A stretch of 21,604 bases of DNA from JABAAE01 sp036336715 (lineage in GTDB: Bacteria > Planctomycetota > Planctomycetia > Pirellulales > Pirellulaceae), in the NCBI GenBank assembly GCA_036336715.1, contig JAYZFP010000038.1, forward strand, positions 1 to 21,604. Direction: 5' to 3'. Shown in pieces: positions 15,749 through 21,604 of the stretch. The translations under genes were made by a program, and so were the position numbers. The notes under the pieces are model-generated. The model worked only from the letters and a program-made list of their open reading frames with translations. It was not told where the DNA came from and ran no database searches. Numbering within the stretch: the stretch's first letter is position 1; the number at the start of each line of letters is the position of its first letter.

Positions 15749-17773
15749 CTACTTTTCCAGTTCATTCCAGGCCCACCGGTAAAGGTTGCGTGCATCGACG
15801 TATCTGCCACGGGAGGATCCGCTACCCAGCAGGACCAGGAGCAAATCTCGGTTCCCCCTGCGACTGGCGGATACCAGGCAGCCACCCGCCGCGGAAGTGG
15901 TGCCGGTCTTGATGCCAAAGTGCCCCTCGAATGACAGGAGCTGGTTGGTGTTGGTCCACGCCAGGTTTCTCCGGTAACCCGTTACCGATTCGACCGTGCA
16001 GCCGAATTGACGTTGGCTGACGTACTGGCGGAAACGGGGGATTTTCATCGCCGCGGTTGCCAGCAAAACCAGCTCCTCGGCGGAAGATTGATGGCCAGGG
16101 GAGGTCAGGCCATGCGGGTTTTCAAAATGCGTGTTTTTCATTCCCAAAGAAGCCGCCCGGTCATTCATGGCAGCCACGAAACATTCGACTGCGGATGCGT
16201 TCTTTTTGTTCTTTCCCCTTGCGAAATTTTTGCCAAAATGTTCGGCCAAGGCAATCGAAGCGTCATTGCCGGACGGGAGGAGCAACCCGTAGAGCAGGTT
16301 GGCAACGGAGATCATTTCTCCTGCCCGGATGCCACTGCTGGAACCCCGGGTCTTGTCGGCCCGGCTGGAAAAGGTGATTTTTTCATTCAAGACGTCGGGC
16401 CGGGTCTCGGCAAGTTCCAGTACCAAAAGAGCGGTCATGATCTTTGTGGTACTGGCGATATCCCGGACCTCGGAGGGATTCTGTGAAAACAGGATCTTGC
16501 CCGTCTCCAGATCGGCGATCGCCCAGGCCCGGGCCGATACAAACGGCTGCCCCTTCAGCAGGTCAGCGGCCTTTTTTTTCGTTGGAGTCCCGTTGGTGAT
16601 CGCGGGGTCAGGTACCGGCAAACCGGCCGTCACCAGGGGCCCCAGTGCCTTCCAGTCATCCTGGTCCACGACCCCCTTCGCAGGCAATTTCTTTTCCTGC
16701 TGAAAACGGACAACCGCGGCACGGGTGGCCGGTCCAAAATCGCCATCGATCGAAAGGCCGGGCGATGGATCGAGGCGGCGATTCAACGTTCGCTGCAGGT
16801 CCTCGACCAGGCGTCCGAAGGAACCTGGCTGCAGAGTTCGCGCGGCAGGTGCCTCCTTTCCGCCGACTTCGTCAAACAGGGCTTTGCCAATGCGTCCGCA
16901 GAGTTCTTCTGCACGGTTGTTTGCGCCCCAGGACCTGTCGCGATTCTGTCGGGTCAGGATGACCACGGCCACCGGGTTGCCAGGATGATCGATGATGGCC
17001 GCATCGCAGCGGGCGTGGGATATCGCGCCGGTCTTGTTGGCAATCCGGGATTGGGCCGGCAGGTATCGCGCGATTTTCGAATGATCGTCACAGCTGTAGA
17101 GATGTTGCATCATGTTCCGGGACGCTTCCGGTGAAATCACCCTCGACTGGTAGATGCTTTTCAGCAGTTCCAGGGATTCACGGGCTGTCGTGCTTCCCAG
17201 TCCATAAAGCTGACTGCCCGTTTTCGAAATGGAGGTTGTGCTTCCGCGGTAAACCTTGGAATTGATTTTGGTGTTGGGAAATCCGAGCGACTTCATCGTG
17301 TTGCAGACGTTTTCCAGGCCGACCTCATCCAGGACGAGGTTAGTCGCGGTGTTGTCCGAGCAGGCGATCATCAGCTGGATGGCATCCCGTAGCGAGAGGG
17401 TCATGCCCGGTTGGAAATGGGGAGTCAGGATTCCCGAACCCGGAACAGGGTCACCGGCTTTCAGTTGAAGTGTCCGGGAGAGTTTTTTCTTTTTCGTATG
17501 GACCTGGCGGTAGGCCTCCACCATGACTGCCATCTTGATCAGGCTCGCCGTGGGCATCACGCGATCCTGGTGAATCCCCATTTTTTTTCCGCTGTTGAGG
17601 AATTCGATGGCAAGGGAAACCTCTCCTTCGTGAGCATTGACCCAACTGCTGATTCTTTCTTCCAGGGCTGCGTCGAACCGGGATGGAGATGGCGAGGTTG
17701 CTTGGATCGCGGGAAGCAGTTGGCTGAATCCGGGCGTCAGCAGCAACAACAGGCTTGGCAGAAAGCGGGTCAT
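15749..17773 (-). CDS. Beta-lactamase-like / PG-binding / S11 carboxypeptidase fusion
   Basis: 674 residues from the ATG at 17773, which has AAGGAG nine bases upstream; an in-frame ATG at 17794 is less likely. A signal peptide (Phe-Leu-Pro-Ser-Leu-Leu-Leu-Leu-Leu) leads into a class A beta-lactamase-like domain with Ser-Leu-Ile-Lys (77-80), Ser-Asp-Asn (139-141) and Lys-Thr-Gly (247-249). The Glu-x-x-Leu-Asn deacylation motif of true class A enzymes is not seen. A PG-binding domain follows (about 318-377; Ile-Asp-Gly-Asp-Phe-Gly-Pro-Ala-Thr, Val-Val-Arg-Phe-Gln). The C-terminal domain is an S11 D-Ala-D-Ala carboxypeptidase: Ser-Thr-Thr-Lys (441-444), Ser-Gly-Asn (501-503) and Lys-Thr-Gly (622-624). 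The S11 domain should trim peptidoglycan stem peptides in the periplasm. The N-terminal domain may be a peptidase or ligand sensor rather than an antibiotic-hydrolysing enzyme. Confidence 0.92.
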   Translation of the reverse strand: MTRFLPSLLLLLTPGFSQLLPAIQATSPSPSRFDAALEERISSWVNAHEGEVSLAIEFLNSGKKMGIHQDRVMPTASLIKMAVMVEAYRQVHTKKKKLSRTLQLKAGDPVPGSGILTPHFQPGMTLSLRDAIQLMIACSDNTATNLVLDEVGLENVCNTMKSLGFPNTKINSKVYRGSTTSISKTGSQLYGLGSTTARESLELLKSIYQSRVISPEASRNMMQHLYSCDDHSKIARYLPAQSRIANKTGAISHARCDAAIIDHPGNPVAVVILTRQNRDRSWGANNRAEELCGRIGKALFDEVGGKEAPAARTLQPGSFGRLVEDLQRTLNRRLDPSPGLSIDGDFGPATRAAVVRFQQEKKLPAKGVVDQDDWKALGPLVTAGLPVPDPAITNGTPTKKKAADLLKGQPFVSARAWAIADLETGKILFSQNPSEVRDIASTTKIMTALLVLELAETRPDVLNEKITFSSRADKTRGSSSGIRAGEMISVANLLYGLLLPSGNDASIALAEHFGKNFARGKNKKNASAVECFVAAMNDRAASLGMKNTHFENPHGLTSPGHQSSAEELVLLATAAMKIPRFRQYVSQRQFGCTVESVTGYRRNLAWTNTNQLLSFEGHFGIKTGTTSAAGGCLVSASRRGNRDLLLVLLGSGSSRGRYVDARNLYRWAWNELEK

Positions 17774-17832
17774 TGGGAAGATCTCCTTCAGCATTCTGTC
17801 GGGGAACGGTCAAATCAGGGAAACCGCTTCGA

Positions 17833-17883
17833 GCCCCGGTTTTCCCGGGCCCCTCCTGGCAGCCACAGCGTGGGAAAACCGGG
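17833..17883. repeat. 13-base perfect inverted repeat between moaA and the S11 gene
   Basis: CCCCGGTTTTCCC (17833-17845) and GGGAAAACCGGGG (17871-17883) are exact reverse complements, 25 bases apart. In RNA this is a 13-base-pair stem. It lies about 190 bases after the moaA stop and 60 bases before the S11-fusion start, on the strand both use. It has no following U-run, so it is not a standard terminator; it might be an attenuator, RNA-stability element or operator. Confidence 0.6.
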
Positions 17884-18068
17884 GAACCCTCGTTCAGGTG
17901 TCCATCATTCAAGAAGGCGGATGCGGTACCCGGGTCATTGGAAACCGGAACGGTCTGGTTTGCAATTCCGGGCCCTCCCCGCCAACCAGCGGGCTTGGCC
18001 ATTCAAGGGGATCTTCCACCAGATTTGATGGGGTTCACCCGGGCGGATTCGCCGGATGGCAAATTCTT

Positions 18069-19076
18069 CTAGCCGCCAATCTGGAACATCGCCTTTGCAG
18101 GCCGCTGGAAATCCGCGGTATCGATTCCGTGGGCCGCTTTTTTCTGGCCAACACATTCGCGGACCATTTCTTCGATCGCTTGATCGGTGGCTCCGCTTCT
18201 CAGCAGTGCACGGGCATCCCACTCCGTGGTGGAAAACAGGCAATTCCGGATCTGCCCTTCTGCCGTGATTCGCAGTCGGTTGCAGTCCTGGCAAAAAGGC
18301 TGCGAAACCGGGTTGATCAATCCGATTTTCCCCCCGCCCTGTTCAAAAACAAAATCAAGGGCCGGCTGGGAGGGGTCGTTCCGTTCCGCCGGCAGCAGCT
18401 TGCCAAACTCGGCTTCCAACTCGGCCTTGATCCGTTCCCCCGGCAGTACCTGTTCATTTTGCCAGTCCTGTTGGGCATCCAGCGGCATGAATTCGATAAA
18501 CCGCAGTTCGAGGTTTCGCTCCATCGCATATCGGGCCAGTGGAATAATTTCCTTTTCGGTGATACCGGCAATCGAGACGGCATTCAGGCGAATCCGGTCG
18601 AACCCGGTGTCCAACGCTGCTTCGATTCCGTCGATCACTTTCTGAATGCCGGTGCGACGGGAGATCTTCTGGAAAGTGGCCTCGGAAAGCCCATCCAGGC
18701 TGATATTCAGCCGATTCAGCCCCGCCTTTTTCAGCTCGGAGACATAATCCTTGAGCAGCAGGCCATTGGTGGTCATCGCGATATCTTCGATCCCGGGGAT
18801 CCGCCGCAGTTGGGTGATCAGCCCGTCCACGTTCTTTCGCACCAGGGGTTCTCCCCCGGTCAGCCGTAACCGGTTGACCCCCATTTTGGCGACGACCGAG
18901 ACAAAACGGGTCATTTCTTCAAAAGAAAGCAGCTCCTGCCGCGGCAGGAATTCGACATCGTGCTCGGGCATGCAATAGAAACATCGAATGTTGCAGCGAT
19001 CCGTAACGCTGATGCGAAGGCTCTGATGGATCCTGCCGAATGAATCGACGATCGGGTTGTTAACCAGGCTGTTCAT
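18069..19076 (-). CDS. moaA: GTP 3',8-cyclase (molybdenum cofactor synthesis)
   Basis: 335 residues from the ATG at 19076; a GTG just before it at 19079 is also possible. MoaA is a radical SAM enzyme that, with MoaC, turns GTP into cyclic pyranopterin monophosphate. The N-terminal cluster motif is Cys-Asn-Ile-Arg-Cys-Phe-Tyr-Cys (Cys28, 32, 35). The Leu-Thr-Gly-Gly-Glu-Pro-Leu-Val-Arg block follows. The second cluster lies near the C-terminus in Phe-Cys-Gln-Asp-Cys-Asn-Arg-Leu-Arg, with a third Cys in Arg-Asn-Cys-Leu-Phe-Ser. The protein ends in Gly-Gly, as MoaA must. Length is normal. It follows moaE by about 115 bases on the same strand, so co-transcription with moaD-moaE is likely. moaC is not in this window. 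Confidence 0.96.
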   Translation of the reverse strand: MNSLVNNPIVDSFGRIHQSLRISVTDRCNIRCFYCMPEHDVEFLPRQELLSFEEMTRFVSVVAKMGVNRLRLTGGEPLVRKNVDGLITQLRRIPGIEDIAMTTNGLLLKDYVSELKKAGLNRLNISLDGLSEATFQKISRRTGIQKVIDGIEAALDTGFDRIRLNAVSIAGITEKEIIPLARYAMERNLELRFIEFMPLDAQQDWQNEQVLPGERIKAELEAEFGKLLPAERNDPSQPALDFVFEQGGGKIGLINPVSQPFCQDCNRLRITAEGQIRNCLFSTTEWDARALLRSGATDQAIEEMVRECVGQKKAAHGIDTADFQRPAKAMFQIGG

Positions 19077-19193
19077 CACCGCCAGTTTAATCCATTCCCC
19101 CCCTTTGCGTTAAGGCTTGCGGCCCAACCATGGGGCGCTGGCATGTACCTTTCGGGGATTCGTGCAGAAAAGTCCTCTGGCTGATTCAGCCGC

Positions 19194-19631
19194 TCAGCGG
19201 GAATCGGTGGTCTGTGATTCAGAATCCGGGTGGACCCATTCCGTGGAACCGTCCGCCCAGATCTCTTTTTTCCAGATCGGGACCACCTTTTTGAGAGTGT
19301 CTATCAGCCAGTTCCCCGCTTCGAAAGCGGGCCGGCGATGTGCCGAAGAGACGGCAATCGCGACACTGGTTTCCCCCAGGTCGACCTGTCCCACCCGGTG
19401 GACCATGGCGACATCCAGCAGCCCGAATTTCCGGATGGCTTCCTCCCTCAGGGCTTCCAGCTTGCGGAGGGCCATTTCCGGGTAACATTCGTAACTCAGA
19501 AACGTCGTCTGTCGCTCACCCGTGAATTCCCGGGTATTTCCCAGGAAAAGGACAACCGCACCCGATTGATGGCTGGAGACCGCTTGCAGCAGCTGCTGGT
19601 GGTCGATGGTGGTTTCAACGATCTGAATCAT
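19194..19631 (-). CDS. moaE: Molybdopterin synthase catalytic subunit
   Basis: MoaE forms a heterotetramer with MoaD and inserts two sulfurs into precursor Z to give molybdopterin. From the ATG at 19631 it has 145 residues; a GTG at 19643 inside the end of moaD is an alternative. Family marks include Gly-Ala-Val-Val-Leu-Phe-Leu-Gly-Asn-Thr-Arg, Leu-Ser-Tyr-Glu-Cys-Tyr-Pro-Glu-Met-Ala, His-Arg-Val-Gly-Gln-Val-Asp-Leu-Gly, and the C-terminal Trp-Lys-Lys-Glu-Ile-Trp block that carries the catalytic lysines. The ATG follows the moaD stop with one base between (TAA-C-ATG), which suggests translational coupling. The extra C-terminal Ser/Thr-rich tail is not conserved in the family. Confidence 0.94.
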   Translation of the reverse strand: MIQIVETTIDHQQLLQAVSSHQSGAVVLFLGNTREFTGERQTTFLSYECYPEMALRKLEALREEAIRKFGLLDVAMVHRVGQVDLGETSVAIAVSSAHRRPAFEAGNWLIDTLKKVVPIWKKEIWADGSTEWVHPDSESQTTDSR

Positions 19632-19632
19632 G

Positions 19633-19872
19633 TTAGCCACCACTGACCGGGGGAATTAGGGCGATTTCGTCCGGGGTGGTTTCGAATCGAAAGCTGTCGC
19701 TGACGTAATCCTGCCCCACGGCAAAATGGGATCGCCTGACAAGGTTTTCCACTTCGGGGAACCGCGTCGCCAACTCGGCTTTGACTTCTGCCACAGTCCG
19801 GCCTTCAACGCGGATCTCAAGTTCCTCGTCTCCGATGGCTTCTTTCAGTCCGGCAAACAGGAGGATTTTCAT
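19633..19872 (-). CDS. moaD: Molybdopterin synthase sulfur carrier subunit
   Basis: 79 residues with the ubiquitin-like MoaD fold pattern: an N-terminal Lys-Ile-Leu-Leu-Phe-Ala-Gly-Leu-Lys-Glu strand-turn and a C-terminal Ile-Ala-Leu-Ile-Pro-Pro-Val-Ser-Gly-Gly. The terminal Gly-Gly is the part that is thiocarboxylated and donates sulfur in the MoaE complex. The ATG is at 19872. It lies 36 bases downstream of the FAD/Fe-S dehydrogenase gene on the same strand, with no clear promoter between them. Length and ends are normal for the family. Confidence 0.94.
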   Translation of the reverse strand: MKILLFAGLKEAIGDEELEIRVEGRTVAEVKAELATRFPEVENLVRRSHFAVGQDYVSDSFRFETTPDEIALIPPVSGG

Positions 19873-19908
19873 GTTGGTGCGAATGAGAAAGGGTGACTGG
19901 CTGAAAAA

Positions 19909-21604
19909 TTACTTTGAAATGAACTTGCTGCTGTTGGTGGCCTGCATCCGCTCTTTCAGATCGGGCAGGTACCCGTAAGCATGGGCCAGCAACTTCAGCG
20001 GGTGAAAGGTTGGTTTGGTTGTACCCTGTTCCATCTGCATTTTACAGGCCGAGCACTCTGTCGTCCCGGAAGTGATATCGGTATAGCGGAGCGTCGAGAT
20101 CAGGCCCCACCCGGCTCTCAGGCTCTTGCGGTAATTCTGCTTCATCAGTCCAAACGTGCCAGCCATTCCCGAGCAGCCTTTTTCGATGGCAACCACCTTC
20201 AGGTCCGGTATCAATTGCAGAAGTTCCAGTCCGGGTCGCTGGTTGGAAAGGGCCCGCTGGTGACAGGGCCAGTGATATCCGACGGTTTCATCAATGGCTG
20301 CAAAGTCGGTATCCAGTCTCCCCTGTTGGTGCAGGTCCCAGAGGTAGTGGCAAATTTCGGAGGTGTGATTGGCCACCAGCTCCACATCTTCGTCGTCACC
20401 GAGGAGGTTGCGGTACTCATGGGTCAGACAAAGCGCGGCTGCCGGTTCGGTGGTCACGACGTGGTAACCTGCCCGGATTGCCTCTGCAAACATTTCCACG
20501 TTTTTTCTCGCCAATGCAATTGCTTTTTCAACCACGCCATTGGAAATCAGTGAGAGGGCCGAGAACTGTTGGCTTGGAGGGACGTAGACCTGGATCCCGT
20601 TTCTTTCCATGACCTGCACCAGGGCCTCGCTCAACTCGATGTCTATCCAGTTGGGAACCGCGTCCACAAAATAAGCAACTTTGGGACCGGGCCCGTTATC
20701 GAGGGTGGAGAGTTTCTTTTGCCAGGATGCCCTCGAAAGGAAGTTTCCTCGACCGAATTTCGGCAGTTTTCGCCCCTGGGCAATGCCCGTTGTTTTCTCC
20801 AGCAGCCAACGAAAGATCCGGCTGCGGTTGAGGAAATTGGTTGTCCAGCTGAAGCTGGCCCCGATCTTGCACAACAGGTCCAGACGTGAAAGGAGCCATT
20901 GCGAAATATTCAGCCCATTCTTGGTGAACTGCTGGGACTTGGCTTCCATCATCAGCTTGGGAATGTCCACCTCGGCCGGACACTCCTTGCGGCATTGATG
21001 GCAGTTCACACACAGGTCGGCGACATTTTTGAAATCGGGCGAGCTGAGGATTTCCTTCGACAGGGTTTCCGAGAGCAGGCCACGCATCAGGTTCGCCTTG
21101 GCCCGGGGAGACGCCTCCTCGCTGGGGAGCATGCGGAAGATGGGGCACATGCGTTCCGAGGGCTGGGAGGTGCGACAACGGCCGCACCCGTTGCAGGCCT
21201 GGACCGTGTTCATGATCTCGTCGACCGACCAGGGCAGGTTGGGTTCGATGACCGGGAGGGGATCATCGGATTCCTGTTTTCCCTCATTCAAGATGGAACG
21301 CAGGTTGCTCTCCGGGCTCTTCGGAATATTGGCAACCACTTTACCGGGGTTCAGGATGCCTTCCGGGTCGAACAGCCGTTTGATTTCCCGGAAGACGGAG
21401 TAGAGTTCGCCGAACTGTTTTTTCAGGAAAAACGTGCGGCTCAGGCCATCTCCATGTTCGCCGCTGATCGTGCCACCACATTCAATCACGAATTCCGTCA
21501 GTTCACCGGAAACGGCCTGAATGGTTTTTTTCAGTCGTTCGCGATCCGAGAAATCGACAAAGGGCCGGATATGGGTCTGACCATGGCCGGCATGTGCAAA
21601 CACC
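19909..21604 (-). CDS. FAD-linked dehydrogenase with Fe-S and CCG domains, C-terminal part
   Basis: The gene runs off the right edge; 564 C-terminal residues are visible. The fragment begins inside an FAD-linked oxidase C-terminal domain: His-Ala-Gly-His-Gly-Gln-Thr-His near its start, then Gly-Thr-Ile-Ser-Gly-Glu-His-Gly-Asp-Gly. Two 4Fe-4S motifs follow: Cys-Asn-Gly-Cys-Gly-Arg-Cys with a fourth Cys (fragment residues 137, 140, 143, 153), and Cys-Val-Asn-Cys-His-Gln-Cys with Cys-Pro (198, 201, 204, 208). The last third resembles the GlpC/LldE type of Fe-S partner, with Trp-Pro-Cys-His-Gln and Gly-Cys-Ser-Gly-Met-Ala-Gly-Thr-Phe-Gly. The layout is that of GlcD-GlpC fusions such as YdiJ (about 1000 residues), which oxidise 2-hydroxy acids; the substrate here is unknown. 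Confidence 0.9.
   Translation of the reverse strand, partial: VFAHAGHGQTHIRPFVDFSDRERLKKTIQAVSGELTEFVIECGGTISGEHGDGLSRTFFLKKQFGELYSVFREIKRLFDPEGILNPGKVVANIPKSPESNLRSILNEGKQESDDPLPVIEPNLPWSVDEIMNTVQACNGCGRCRTSQPSERMCPIFRMLPSEEASPRAKANLMRGLLSETLSKEILSSPDFKNVADLCVNCHQCRKECPAEVDIPKLMMEAKSQQFTKNGLNISQWLLSRLDLLCKIGASFSWTTNFLNRSRIFRWLLEKTTGIAQGRKLPKFGRGNFLSRASWQKKLSTLDNGPGPKVAYFVDAVPNWIDIELSEALVQVMERNGIQVYVPPSQQFSALSLISNGVVEKAIALARKNVEMFAEAIRAGYHVVTTEPAAALCLTHEYRNLLGDDEDVELVANHTSEICHYLWDLHQQGRLDTDFAAIDETVGYHWPCHQRALSNQRPGLELLQLIPDLKVVAIEKGCSGMAGTFGLMKQNYRKSLRAGWGLISTLRYTDITSGTTECSACKMQMEQGTTKPTFHPLKLLAHAYGYLPDLKERMQATNSSKFISK

Noticed and set aside
17637..18869. 410-codon plus-strand frame
   Set aside because: Antisense to moaA and the S11 fusion gene; shadow of GC-rich coding DNA.

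Overview
The window looks like a chromosomal segment of a planctomycete. The strongest evidence is the adjacent pair of a cytochrome-like PSCyt1-DUF1549-DUF1553 protein and a Tat-exported DUF1501 protein, a hallmark of that phylum. Many large secreted proteins on a fairly GC-rich backbone and mostly short intergenic gaps fit this. The genus cannot be told from the sequence alone.

Region 1 (1-1344) differs from the rest. It holds the 3' part of a Gln-rich repeat protein with one membrane segment, then about 500 bases with no convincing intact gene. It is clearly AT-rich in places and ends at the 3' end of a tRNA-Lys(TTT) gene on the minus strand. This is the usual geometry of a mobile island attached at a tRNA gene, but no integrase or second attachment site is visible here.

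Region 2 (1345-4324) is translation-related: tRNA-Lys, a stand-alone rplX (ribosomal protein L24) with its own near-consensus sigma-70 promoter, efp (elongation factor P) and, divergent from efp, epmB (the lysine 2,3-aminomutase that works on EF-P Lys34). A 630-base noncoding stretch with short tandem repeats separates rplX from efp.

Region 3 (4355-8108) has a large secreted protein of unknown function and a divergent HD-domain phosphohydrolase of the SAMHD1/YdhJ kind. A 20-base inverted repeat with 19 matches brackets their shared upstream region.

Region 4 (8188-12240) is the planctomycete PSCyt1-DUF1549-DUF1553 / DUF1501 operon with a recognisable promoter.

Region 5 (12446-17773) carries exported hydrolases: an M28 metallopeptidase with PA and PDZ domains and a clear terminator, a small SGNH-type hydrolase with altered active-site blocks, and a two-headed protein. 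That last protein joins a class A beta-lactamase-like domain, a peptidoglycan-binding domain and an S11 D,D-carboxypeptidase domain.

Region 6 (18069-21604) holds molybdenum cofactor genes in the order moaD-moaE-moaA, 36 bases downstream of the 3' part of a large FAD plus Fe-S dehydrogenase that runs off the right edge.

The most noteworthy items are the serine-hydrolase fusion, the orphan rplX with its promoter and 17-base tandem repeat, the possible tRNA-Lys island edge, and the paired 20-base inverted repeat. I did not find a clear, wholly new multi-gene system.
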